64,000 nt of DNA, taken from positions 1 to 64,000 of the forward strand of contig NZ_BMMM01000017.1 of the NCBI RefSeq assembly GCF_014645835.1, written 5' to 3'. This DNA comes from Streptomyces albiflavescens (GTDB lineage: Bacteria; Actinomycetota; Actinomycetes; Streptomycetales; Streptomycetaceae). A program made the position numbers and the translations under genes. Positions 24,948-33,222 of this stretch are shown piece after piece (the stretch's first letter is position 1; each line of letters starts with the position of its first letter). Under the pieces are notes generated by a model. That model saw only the letters and a list, made by a program, of their open reading frames with translations. It ran no database searches and was not told the origin of the DNA.

Positions 24948-26090
24948 CTAGAGCAGCTCCTTCAGGCGCTCCGCCAGCAGGTCCCAGCGCCACTTCTCCT
25001 CCACCCACTCGCGCCCCCGCTCCCCCATCCGGCGGCGCAGCTCGGAGTCTCCGAGGAGGGTGATGATGCGGTCGGCCGACTCATCGGGCGACCCGCCGCG
25101 TACCACCCAGCCGGTCTCACCGTCGAGGACGGCGTCCGGCGCCCCACCCGAGTCGCCGGCGACAACGGGCAGCCCGGTCGCGGACGCCTCCAGGTACACG
25201 ATCCCGAGCCCCTCCACGTCGAGGCCGCCCCGGCGCGTCCGGCAGGGCATCGCGAACACATCACCCGCGCCGTAGTGCGCGGGCAGCTCCGACCAGGGCA
25301 CCGCCCCGGTGAAGCGGACGGACTGAGCGACCCCGGTGTCGTACGCAAGCGTGCGCAGCTCCTTCTCGTACGCCCCGCCGCCGACGATCAGCAGCACCGC
25401 GTCCGGCTCCTTGGCCAGGATGCGCGGCATGGCGAGGATCAAGGTGTCCTGGCCCTTGCGCGGGACCAGGCGGGAGACGCAGACCACCACCGGGCGATCC
25501 GTCAGGCCGAGGCGGGCGCGGATCCCGTCACCGCCGGAGCCGGGGTGGAAGGTCCTCTCGTCGACGCCGGGCGGCAGTTGGACCATGCGGGACACGGCCT
25601 CGGGGGTCAGCGCGGAGGCGATCCGCGAGCGCGTGTACTCCCCGAGATACGTGATCGTGTCCGTGGACTCGCCGATGCGGCGCAGCAGCCCGCGCGCGGC
25701 CGGCAGTTGGGCCCAGCCGGCCTCATGGCCGTGCGTGGTCGCCACAAGGCGTCGCGCGCCCGCCCGGCGCAGCGCGGGCGCCATCAGGCCGAGCGGTGCC
25801 GCCGCCCCGAACCACACGGATGTACAGCCGTGTTCGCGCAGCAGCCCCACGGCACGCCGGGTGGCGCCCGGAGTCGGCAGCAGCATCGTCGTGCGGTCCC
25901 GTACGACGGTGAAGGGCTGCTCGGCGTCGAAGGCGGCGGTCGCCTCGGCGCCCTCACGGCCACGCTTCCATGTGGAGGCGTAGACGACGAGCTGCTCGGG
26001 GTCCAGGCGCAGCGCCATGTTGTGCAGGAACGCCTGGATGCCGCCGGGGCGGGGCGGGAAGTCGTTCGTCACGATCAGGGTCTTGTGCAT
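24948..26090 (-). CDS. pimB: PimB-like GT4 mannosyltransferase
   Basis: GT-B glycosyltransferase of 380 residues. The N-terminus TLIVTNDFPPRPGGIQ is typical of PimB' enzymes, which add the second mannose to phosphatidylinositol mannosides. The C-terminal half has VSRLVPRKGQDTLI, the EX7E motif in EGLGIVYLEASA and GDSGGAPDAV. Lipid-linked mannose transfer is the probable role, though a different lipid acceptor cannot be excluded. ATG 26090 is chosen over upstream ATGs because the fold starts there. It is divergent from a GT87 membrane protein gene, 80 bp away, which may act in the same glycolipid pathway. Confidence 0.82.
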   Translation of the reverse strand: MHKTLIVTNDFPPRPGGIQAFLHNMALRLDPEQLVVYASTWKRGREGAEATAAFDAEQPFTVVRDRTTMLLPTPGATRRAVGLLREHGCTSVWFGAAAPLGLMAPALRRAGARRLVATTHGHEAGWAQLPAARGLLRRIGESTDTITYLGEYTRSRIASALTPEAVSRMVQLPPGVDERTFHPGSGGDGIRARLGLTDRPVVVCVSRLVPRKGQDTLILAMPRILAKEPDAVLLIVGGGAYEKELRTLAYDTGVAQSVRFTGAVPWSELPAHYGAGDVFAMPCRTRRGGLDVEGLGIVYLEASATGLPVVAGDSGGAPDAVLDGETGWVVRGGSPDESADRIITLLGDSELRRRMGERGREWVEEKWRWDLLAERLKELL

Positions 26091-26170
26091 CGTGTTCGAC
26101 AGTATCGAACCTATACTCACAGGTCGGCACGGCCGTGCTTGATGGCTCGCGCACAGGGCGGAGCGCCATC

Positions 26171-27475
26171 ATGGCTCCGCAGAAACACGGCAGCGAAGCA
26201 CATGGGTTCGGGACGGACGAGGGCCAGGTGGGGATGACGGGCGCAAGGGGGGCCAGGTTCCCGTTCGGACTGCTCGCGCTCATGACAACCTGGGGCCTGA
26301 CCAGGCTGGTGCTGCTGCTCTTCGTCTACAAGGTCTATGTCTTCCCCGGCCCGGACGTCACGAGCGACGTCTCCGTGATCTACCAGGGCTGGTACGAGGT
26401 CCTGCGACACGGCACCTTCCCGCTCGACGACGTCACCTGGCAGTACCCGCCGGCCGCCGCGCTCCCGATCCTCTCCCCCGCCCTGCTGCCCTTCCTCGAC
26501 TACGCGCATGCCTTCTACCTGCTGGCCTTCCTCGCCGACTTCGTGGTGTTCGGGCTGCTCCAGTACGCGGGCCGGCGCTCCGGCAGGACCATGCGCGGCG
26601 CCTGGGTGTGGGTGATCGGCGTACCGCTGCTCGGGCCGACCGTGTACGCCCGCTACGACGTGATGGTGACGGCCGTAGCGGTCGCGGCGCTGCTCGCGGG
26701 GGCCCGCCATCCGCGGGTGATGGGGGTGCTGGTGGGCTTCGGCGCGATGCTGAAGGTGTGGCCGGTGCTGCTGCTCGTCGGGGCCGTCCGGCGTCGCGCG
26801 TGGGCCGCGGCGGCGGTGACCGCCGGGGGGATCGCGGTGCTCTTCGCCATGGCGATGCCCGGCGCCTTCTCCTTCCTGACCTTCCAGCGCAACCGCGGCA
26901 CCGAGGTGGAGTCGCTCGGCTCCCTCGTCTTCCACGTGGCCCGGCAGCACGGCTGGAACGGCCAGGTGCTGCTCAATTACGGCTCCGTGGAGTTCCTCGG
27001 CCCGTACGTCGATGTGGTGAGCACGGCGGCCCTGGTGCTCACCGCGGTCGCCCTCGGCTGGCTGCTGCTGTGGCGGCTGTGCGCCAAGCGGTTCCTGCCG
27101 CACACGCTCGCCGACGCCGCGTTCGTGGGCGTGCTGATGTTCACGACCACCAGCCGGGTCATCAGCCCGCAGTACATGGTCTGGCTGGTCGGGCTCGCCG
27201 CGGTCTGCCTGTGCTTCCGCGGCAGCCGGATGACCCTGTCCGTCGTTCTGGTGCTGGCCGCGTGCTTCGTGACCGTCCTGGAGTTCCCGCTCTGGTTCTC
27301 GCACGTCGTGTCCAGCGACACGCTCGGCGTCACCCTCCTCTTCGCGCGCAACGGCCTTCTGGTGATCGCCACGCTGCTCGCCGCCCTGGAGCTGTGGCGG
27401 GGCACGATCTCCGAACCGGCCGCGGTACTCCCCTCTCAGGCCACCCGCGCGAAGGAGCGCCTGGCGTCCTCGTGA
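26171..27475 (+). CDS. GT87-type polyprenyl-phosphate glycosyltransferase
   Basis: Integral membrane protein of 434 residues with about ten hydrophobic helices and the GT87/DUF2029 layout: an early loop with TWQYPPAAALPILSP, then GPTVYARYDVMV and FGAMLKVWPVL. Such GT-C enzymes move mannose or arabinose from polyprenyl phosphate onto periplasmic-side lipids. ATG 26171 follows GGCGGAG. The divergent PimB-like gene suggests a shared glycolipid role. The 3' end overlaps the convergent MATE gene by 40 bp. Confidence 0.78.
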   Translation: MAPQKHGSEAHGFGTDEGQVGMTGARGARFPFGLLALMTTWGLTRLVLLLFVYKVYVFPGPDVTSDVSVIYQGWYEVLRHGTFPLDDVTWQYPPAAALPILSPALLPFLDYAHAFYLLAFLADFVVFGLLQYAGRRSGRTMRGAWVWVIGVPLLGPTVYARYDVMVTAVAVAALLAGARHPRVMGVLVGFGAMLKVWPVLLLVGAVRRRAWAAAAVTAGGIAVLFAMAMPGAFSFLTFQRNRGTEVESLGSLVFHVARQHGWNGQVLLNYGSVEFLGPYVDVVSTAALVLTAVALGWLLLWRLCAKRFLPHTLADAAFVGVLMFTTTSRVISPQYMVWLVGLAAVCLCFRGSRMTLSVVLVLAACFVTVLEFPLWFSHVVSSDTLGVTLLFARNGLLVIATLLAALELWRGTISEPAAVLPSQATRAKERLASS

Positions 27476-28746
27476 CGCCGGGCCCACACGACAAGCGCGG
27501 CGCACTGCACCGCCATGGACAGCGCCAGCGCGAGGCAGATCCCGGGCAGCCCGAGCCCCGACAGGGCAAGGGCGAGCGGGAGTTGGACCGCCGTACCGAC
27601 CACGGTCACCCGTAGCAGCAGCGACGCTCCCCCGCTCCCGTCGAAGACCCCGCCGAGCGCGATGAAGCACGCCATCAGCAACAGGTAGGGCCCGACGCAA
27701 CGCAGGAACAGCACACCCTCGTGCGCGACCCCCGGTCCGGCGCCGAAGGCACGCATGATCCACGGGGCGAGGAGACCGAGCAGCGAGGCGGCGAGCACGC
27801 CAACCGTTGCGGAGACGAGCACGGCCTGCCGCCCGATGGCGCCCCGCTCGTCCCCGCCGGCGCCCCGCGTGTGCGCGGTGTGGATCGCGGCGGCCTGCCG
27901 TACCGAGTAGAACGCCATGGTCGCGACGTACATGACCTTGTACGCGATGGAGTACCCGGCCACGGCCGTCACGCCGAGCCGAGCCACGATCGCGACCAGG
28001 ACCAGCGCTCCGCCCTGCCGCACGGTGAAGTCGGCGGACATCGGCAGCCCGGTGGTGAGGGTCCGCCGCAGTGCCGCACCGGTGGCCTCCGAGGGCAGGA
28101 CGACCGCCGCCTCCCGCAGCAGCGCGTTCCTGCGCAGTGCGCGCAGCCCCACGGCCAGGGCCGCACAGCGGCACAGCACCGTGGAGGCAGCGGCGCCCTC
28201 GACGCCGTACGCATGGATGAGCAGCGGGTCGAGCCCGAGGATCAGGCCGTTGGCCAGCAGGGCGAGGCGCATCGGCGTGCGGGTGTCACCGGTGCCCTTC
28301 AGGATCCCGTCGACGAGGTTCTGGGCGAAGAAGACGGCGATGCCCGGCAGGGAGATCGCGAAGTAGGTGACGGCGAGCGACAGGGCGCGCCCGTCGCCGC
28401 CCAGCACGAGCCGGGCCAGCGGCTCGCGCAGCAGATACCCGCCCACGGCGACCACCGGAGTGACCGCCGCGCACAGCGCCCATCCTCCGCGTACGGCCGC
28501 CCGGACCGCCCCGGGATCCCGTGCGCCCCTGGCGTGCGAGACCAGGACGGTCGTCCCGGAGGCGAAGACCAGGGCGACGCCGAGGAGCACGTTCTCGGTG
28601 TTGGTCGCGACGGCGACGGCGGCCACGGCGGCTCCGCCGAGGCGGGAGACCCAGACGGTGTTGATGATCCCGGCGGCGACGGAGGCGAGCAGAGAGAAGT
28701 AGACGGGGTGGGCGAGAGATATGAGCTGTTTTCGGTGGGCGTTCAC
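27436..28746 (-). CDS. MATE-family efflux transporter
   Basis: Membrane protein of 436 residues with two homologous six-helix halves, the MATE/NorM plan. It should export drugs or organic cations with Na+ or H+. GTG 28746 is fixed by GGGGAG six bases upstream. A PadR regulator gene is divergent, and a perfect palindrome lies between the two starts, so the transporter is very likely repressed by that regulator and induced by a ligand. The 3' end overlaps the GT87 gene. Confidence 0.88.
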   Translation of the reverse strand: MNAHRKQLISLAHPVYFSLLASVAAGIINTVWVSRLGGAAVAAVAVATNTENVLLGVALVFASGTTVLVSHARGARDPGAVRAAVRGGWALCAAVTPVVAVGGYLLREPLARLVLGGDGRALSLAVTYFAISLPGIAVFFAQNLVDGILKGTGDTRTPMRLALLANGLILGLDPLLIHAYGVEGAAASTVLCRCAALAVGLRALRRNALLREAAVVLPSEATGAALRRTLTTGLPMSADFTVRQGGALVLVAIVARLGVTAVAGYSIAYKVMYVATMAFYSVRQAAAIHTAHTRGAGGDERGAIGRQAVLVSATVGVLAASLLGLLAPWIMRAFGAGPGVAHEGVLFLRCVGPYLLLMACFIALGGVFDGSGGASLLLRVTVVGTAVQLPLALALSGLGLPGICLALALSMAVQCAALVVWARRHEDARRSFARVA

Positions 28747-28791
28747 GCATGACTCCCCAGGCACGAGTTCCACGACTGCCTCGCTTTGGAT

Positions 28792-28808
28792 TACCTCGAT
28801 TCGAGGTA
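28792..28808. promoter_or_regulatory. Putative PadR operator
   Basis: A perfect 17-bp palindrome, TACCTCGA-T-TCGAGGTA, between the MATE and PadR starts. The half-site GAGGTA is repeated at 28818-28823, 15 bp on. PadR-family dimers bind such inverted repeats; its location permits control of both genes. Confidence 0.75.
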
Positions 28809-28864
28809 GCTCGATAAGAGGTACCATGCGGTCAAGAGACCCGCAACCGCCACGGAGCCGCCGC

Positions 28865-29395
28865 ATGCTGGAGCTGTCGATCCTCGGTTTCCTCTTCGAA
28901 GAGCCCCTGCACGGCTACGAGTTGAAGGAGCGCATCAAGGCCCTCAGCGGCCACGTCCGCCCGGTCAGCGACGGCGCGCTCTACCCCGCGATCACCCGCC
29001 TGGTCGCCGCGGGCAAGCTCGACCAGCACACCGAGCCGGGCAGCAGCGCGGCCCCGCGCCGCATCCTGTCGCTCACCGACAAGGGCCGCGAGGAGCTCCT
29101 GGAGCGGCTGCGCCACCCCAAGCAGGCCGAGATCACCGACCACGTGCGCTTCAACACGCTGCTGGCGTTCCTGCGCCACCTCCCCGACCCCCGGGAGCAG
29201 GCCGCGGTGCTACGCCGCCGCCAGGAGTTCCTGGACACGCCCGCGAGCTTCTTCTACCGGGACGGCAAGCCCGTACGGGCGGAGGAGACGGACGACCTCT
29301 TCCGGCAGGGCATGCTGCGGGTCGCACGGGCGACGGGCGAGGCGGAGCGGAAGTGGCTCACGGAAGCGATCGCCCAGCTCGATCAGCGGAGTTGA
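28865..29395 (+). CDS. PadR-family transcriptional regulator
   Basis: Protein of 176 residues. The N-terminal winged helix begins MLELSILGFLFEEPLHGYELKERI and includes VSDGALYPAITRLVAAG and ILSLTDKGREEL, all typical of PadR. The C-terminal part is the helical dimerisation region. ATG 28865 is preferred for its GGAG site and because PadR proteins usually begin at this methionine; ATG 28826 would add 13 residues and lies next to the operator. It most likely controls itself and the divergent MATE transporter. Confidence 0.88.
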   Translation: MLELSILGFLFEEPLHGYELKERIKALSGHVRPVSDGALYPAITRLVAAGKLDQHTEPGSSAAPRRILSLTDKGREELLERLRHPKQAEITDHVRFNTLLAFLRHLPDPREQAAVLRRRQEFLDTPASFFYRDGKPVRAEETDDLFRQGMLRVARATGEAERKWLTEAIAQLDQRS

Positions 29396-29417
29396 TCCCT
29401 GCCCCTGTACAGCAGAA

Positions 29418-30614
29418 TCAGCCGAGTTGAGCCCGGAGGTAGTCCCGCCACTGCGCGGTGAACTTCTCCGGCGTCGTGTGCAGCACGTCCCGCAGCGCGC
29501 CCTCGACTGCCCCGGCCCGCTTCTGGTGGTCGCCCACCGCCCGGTAGAAGTCGTTCAGCCGGACCTCGCCCCAGCGGTCGGCGATCAGCCGGCAGGCCAT
29601 CCAGCCGCCCTCGTACGCCCGCGCCAGCCGCGCCGCGTCCCCGGAGAAGCCGAAGTCCTTGTCGTCCGGCAGCGCGGCCGGGACATGTCCGTCCACGACG
29701 GCACGCTCCAGCTCCGGCGCGACCTGCGCGGCCGTCCGCCCGCTGCCGCGGTAGCCGACCCAGTCCGCGTAGCCCTCGGAGAGCCACAGGGGCGTGCCGG
29801 CCGAAGTGTGGTTCCGGGTGGCGACATGCGTTGCCTCGTGCGTGAGCACGACCTGTTTGCCGAAGTCGCCCAGGACGCCGTAGGCGTCGGGGTTGACGAT
29901 GATCCGGTCCGCGGGCGCCCGCGCCGAGCCACCCGCCTCGCCTGTGGTGACCGCCGCGATCCCCCGGTAGCCGGACGCCGGCGCCCCGAGCAACCCGGCC
30001 ATGCCCTCCAGCGACTTCGGCACGAGCACGACGAGATGCCCCGACCAGTCCGTGCCCCACGCCTCCGACACGGCGGGCACGGCGCGGTCCGCGAGATCCG
30101 CGAACGCGCGCAGACGCTCACCGGTCTGCCCGACCCCCAGGACGAGGCTGTGCTCACCCCGTACGGCCGTCACGGCGCCCTGCTCCCACAGCTGCTCACT
30201 GGCCTTCTCGGCGGGCTCGTCGGAGGCGACGTGCCAGGTCCCCGCGCTACGGGTCAGGCGGAGAGCGCGGGCCGCGGTGACGGGCGCGGCGTCGTAGCCC
30301 TTGATGCGGTAGCGCAGCTCCGCGTCGGCCGTGGCCCGATCGCCCGAGCGGTGCAGGGAGGTGAGGTGGTACGACCAGGACGCCAGCGGGAGTTCGCGCA
30401 GATTCCCGAACTCGGCGTCGGTGCCGGCCGCCGGCCCGGTGGCCCGGTACGCCGACTCGTCCCGGTCGAGGACCGCCGTCGCCCGCTTGTCGAGCACGCG
30501 CTGCACCTCGGTCGTCACGGTGTCCGACGAGGCCCGGCCACCGCAGCCGACGAGCACGGCGAGCAGCAGCACCAGGGAGAGTCCCGCTCTCGACGCACGC
30601 CTTCGACCAGCCAC
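29418..30614 (-). CDS. Lipoprotein with gluzincin-type metallopeptidase domain
   Basis: Protein of 398 residues. The N-terminus has Arg residues, a hydrophobic stretch and the lipobox LVGC (Cys24), so it should be a surface lipoprotein. The C-terminal half has the zinc motif HEATH, with a third ligand probably in SEGYADW, the gluzincin pattern. The N-terminal half (about 30-200) resembles a ligand-binding or inhibitory domain with no clear family. Substrates unknown. GTG 30614 is chosen since the signal peptide begins there. It lies 33 bp after the adjacent NlpC/P60 gene on the same strand, compatible with an operon. Confidence 0.8.
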   Translation of the reverse strand: MAGRRRASRAGLSLVLLLAVLVGCGGRASSDTVTTEVQRVLDKRATAVLDRDESAYRATGPAAGTDAEFGNLRELPLASWSYHLTSLHRSGDRATADAELRYRIKGYDAAPVTAARALRLTRSAGTWHVASDEPAEKASEQLWEQGAVTAVRGEHSLVLGVGQTGERLRAFADLADRAVPAVSEAWGTDWSGHLVVLVPKSLEGMAGLLGAPASGYRGIAAVTTGEAGGSARAPADRIIVNPDAYGVLGDFGKQVVLTHEATHVATRNHTSAGTPLWLSEGYADWVGYRGSGRTAAQVAPELERAVVDGHVPAALPDDKDFGFSGDAARLARAYEGGWMACRLIADRWGEVRLNDFYRAVGDHQKRAGAVEGALRDVLHTTPEKFTAQWRDYLRAQLG

Positions 30615-30646
30615 GTTCCCGATCGTACGGCGGCTTCGCCCAGGGG

Positions 30647-31669
30647 TCAGACCCGCGTCACGGACGAGATCGGCATCATGCCCACCGGGTCGTAGCGGAC
30701 CGGAGCGCCCGGGTAGGGCGCGTGGATCACCTGACCGTTGCCCATGTACATCGCGATGTGGCTCGCGTCCGAGCGGTAGGCGATCAGGTCGCCGGGTCGC
30801 GCCTGGGAGAGCGGTACCTGGTGTCCGGCGTACCGCTGGGCCTGCGAGGTGCGCGGCAGACCGACTCCGGCCTGCGCGTACGACCACTGCATGAGGCCGG
30901 AACAGTCGAAGCCTCCCGGCCCGTTGGCACCCCACACATACGGCCGGCCTAGCACCGAGCGGGCCGCGGCGACGGCGGCGGCCGCACGGGCCGAGGACGG
31001 GACGGCGCCCCCGAGGTCGGGCATGTCGGCGCGTCCGGAACGCGAGGCCCGGTCGTAGGCGGCGCGCACGGCGTCCGGCAGCGAGTTGAGCAGCTGCCGC
31101 GCCTTGGCGAGTTTCCGCTCGACGGTTCGCTTGTTCTGGGCGACGGCCTTGCGGCTGCGCTCCAGGTCGGCGAGCTTGCCGGCGGCCTCCTCGCGTTTCT
31201 GGGCGAGGTCGCGCATGGCGATCTGGAGGTCCTTGAGTTCACCGGCCTGGTGCGCGGTGATCCGGTCCAGGGCGGCGGCCCTGTCGAGGTAGTCGGCCGG
31301 GTCGTCGGAGAACAGCAGCGCGAGGGAGGGATCAAGGCCGCCGGAGCGGTACTGGGCCCCGGCGAGCGAACCGAGAGCATCCCGCATGGTGTTGATGCGC
31401 TCCTGCTGCCGGGCGATCTCGTCCTGTGCCGTGCCGACTTCCTCGCGCAGCGAGTCGGCGCGCTCGTCGGCCTTGTTGTACGCCTCGGTGGCCTTCTCCG
31501 CCTGTGCGTACAGGCGGTCCACCTCGGCCCGGGTGTCGTCCTGCGGTGCTGCGGCGGCCGGCAGGGCGCCGAGTGCCGCTGCCGTGGCGGACATCACGCA
31601 GACGGCGAAACCGGCGGCGCCGGCGCCCCGGTCGAAGCCGGACGGTGCAAGGCGGCGATGGGACCCCAC
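30647..31669 (-). CDS. Secreted NlpC/P60 peptidoglycan hydrolase with coiled coil (copy 1)
   Basis: Protein of 340 residues. A signal peptide ends near PAAAA. A long coiled coil follows (about 45-210), then a C-terminal NlpC/P60 domain with catalytic Cys in FDCSGLMQWSYA and His in DASHIAMYMG, the RipA-like D,L-endopeptidase arrangement. It should cut wall peptide stems, with the coiled coil keeping it inactive until an activator binds. GTG 31669 has GGGAGAG upstream. The next gene upstream is a close paralogue. Confidence 0.88.
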   Translation of the reverse strand: MGSHRRLAPSGFDRGAGAAGFAVCVMSATAAALGALPAAAAPQDDTRAEVDRLYAQAEKATEAYNKADERADSLREEVGTAQDEIARQQERINTMRDALGSLAGAQYRSGGLDPSLALLFSDDPADYLDRAAALDRITAHQAGELKDLQIAMRDLAQKREEAAGKLADLERSRKAVAQNKRTVERKLAKARQLLNSLPDAVRAAYDRASRSGRADMPDLGGAVPSSARAAAAVAAARSVLGRPYVWGANGPGGFDCSGLMQWSYAQAGVGLPRTSQAQRYAGHQVPLSQARPGDLIAYRSDASHIAMYMGNGQVIHAPYPGAPVRYDPVGMMPISSVTRV

Positions 31670-31779
31670 GAGTAGCCGCTCTCCCTTCCGCTGACGGTCC
31701 CCCGGAGTTGGGGGAAACGCGCCAGACAGTAGCCCTGCGACTACGCACCGGCCAAAGTCCCCTGGAGGCGCACAACGTG

Positions 31780-31815
31780 ACGCCCCGCCGGAGACGCAGG
31801 TCACCGACGGGGCGT
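31780..31815 (-). terminator. Terminator between the NlpC/P60 genes
   Basis: ACGCCCCG and CGGGGCGT form an 8-bp stem with a 20-base loop that can extend by further G-C pairs. It follows the upstream NlpC/P60 gene by about 70 bp and separates it from the second copy. Confidence 0.55.
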
Positions 31816-31885
31816 GGGGTCAGCGGAAGCTGCCGCAATTCGCCCGTTTGGGCGGTGCGGCGAGGGCCGGCTCAGCGGGCGTGCG

Positions 31886-32917
31886 TCAGATCCGGACGCC
31901 GAACTGGAAGGGCATGTTGCCGATCGACTCGTAGCGGACGACCGCACCGGTGTGCGGGGCGTGCAGCACCTGGCCGTTGCCCGCGTACAGACCGACGTGA
32001 TGGAGGTCGCCGTAGAACATGACGAGGTCACCGACCTGCAGAGCGCTCTGCGAGTAGATGCGCGTACCGGCGTTGGCCTGGGCCTCCGAGGTGCGCGGTA
32101 TGGAGACACCGGCCTGGGCGTACGCCCATGAGGTGAGGCCCGAGCAGTCGAAGGAGCTGGGACCGGAGGCGCCGTAGACGTACGGCGAGCCGATCTTGCT
32201 CTGCGCGGCGGAGAAGGCGGCCCCGGCGCGCCCAGAGCCCTTGCTGTTGCCGAGGTCGACGCGCTCGCTGGCCCGGGTGGCGCGCTCCTGCTCGGCGGCC
32301 GCGAGCGCCGCCTTCTCCTGGGCCGTCAGGGTGTTGAGGAGCTTCTGGGCCGAGCCGAGCTTGGCCTGGACTTCCTTCTTCTTCTTGGCCAGCTCCGCCC
32401 GGGTGTCGGCGAGGTCCTTGAGCTTGTCGGAGGCTTCCTTGCGCTGCTGGGCGAGCGAACGCTGCTTCTCCTGGACCTTCTTGAGCGCCTCGACCTGCTG
32501 AGCGCTCAGCTGGTCCATCGTGGACGCCTTGTCGAGGTAGGTGTCCGGGTCGGAGGAGAGGAAGAGAGCCACGGAGGGGTCGATGCCTCCGGTGCGGTAC
32601 TGGGCACTGGCCATCGAACCGAGGCCGTCGCGGAGCTCGTTGAGCTCCTCCTGGCCGCGGGCGACGTTGTCCTGCAGGGCGCTGATTTCCTTCTGCAGCT
32701 TCGCCTGCTTCTCCTTGGCCCCGTCGAGCTTCTCGGTGGCCTTCTCGGCCTCCTCGTAGAGCTTGTCGACCTTGGCCTTGACCTCGTCCTTGCTCGGCTT
32801 CTCGCTCGGCGCGGCGTTGGCGACGTTCGCGCTGAGGGCCACGGCAGCGGCGGCGGCGGTGGTGAGCACGGTCACACGGGTGCGGCTCGGCTGCTTGGGT
32901 CGACGGTGGGACGCCAC
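31886..32917 (-). CDS. Secreted NlpC/P60 peptidoglycan hydrolase with coiled coil (copy 2)
   Basis: Protein of 343 residues, a paralogue of the neighbouring hydrolase. It starts with ASHRRPKQPSRTRV, has a signal peptide ending near ANAAP, a Lys/Glu-rich coiled coil, and the NlpC/P60 domain with Cys in FDCSGLTSWAYA and His in GDLHHVGLYAG. The two proteins share the N-terminal HRR start and the YLD(K/R)A segment. GTG 32917 follows AAGGAG. A good promoter and a structured leader of about 105 bases precede it. Likely a wall-remodelling hydrolase. Confidence 0.9.
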   Translation of the reverse strand: MASHRRPKQPSRTRVTVLTTAAAAAVALSANVANAAPSEKPSKDEVKAKVDKLYEEAEKATEKLDGAKEKQAKLQKEISALQDNVARGQEELNELRDGLGSMASAQYRTGGIDPSVALFLSSDPDTYLDKASTMDQLSAQQVEALKKVQEKQRSLAQQRKEASDKLKDLADTRAELAKKKKEVQAKLGSAQKLLNTLTAQEKAALAAAEQERATRASERVDLGNSKGSGRAGAAFSAAQSKIGSPYVYGASGPSSFDCSGLTSWAYAQAGVSIPRTSEAQANAGTRIYSQSALQVGDLVMFYGDLHHVGLYAGNGQVLHAPHTGAVVRYESIGNMPFQFGVRI

Positions 32918-33025
32918 GAAGGCGAGCTCCTTCTTCCTCCAGCCGCCTGCCGAATGCGCCGACGGGCGGTGCCCCTCCGCCGTCACTCCCAATGAGTGAT
33001 CACCCGAGCGGAGGTTCGAGGCCTG

Positions 33026-33055
33026 ACCCTAGTGACCTTCCTGTGATCAGTTCAA
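33026..33055 (-). promoter_or_regulatory. Probable HrdB-type promoter of the NlpC/P60 gene
   Basis: On the minus strand TTGAAC, an 18-bp spacer and TAGGGT resemble a housekeeping promoter. It would give a leader of roughly 105 bases holding a stem CCTCCGC/GCGGAGG with an inner hairpin. The rest of the 305-bp interval 32918-33222 shows no gene. I looked for the c-di-AMP (ydaO) riboswitch here and did not find its conserved core. Confidence 0.6.
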
Positions 33056-33222
33056 ATCCTCATCGGAAAAATCTCGGTCACCGAGCGCATTCTTTGCCGA
33101 CAACTCACATGCAGTAATGCGCGCCTGACACTACGTTGCGTGAAGGTTTCGCCAATTCGGGCATCTCGCCCGGACGTTACGCATGGGACTTACGTTGCCT
33201 ATGAGGCGTACAGCCCAGATGG

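Noticed and set aside
26094..26110. GTTCGA-CAGTA-TCGAAC taken as a LexA (SOS) box
   Set aside because: The actinobacterial LexA consensus has the opposite order, TCGAAC then GTTCGA, with four bases between; this inverted repeat has reversed arms.
32918..33025. c-di-AMP (ydaO) riboswitch before the NlpC/P60 gene
   Set aside because: Such hydrolases often carry one, but the conserved GTCAGCTAACC-type core is missing from this leader.
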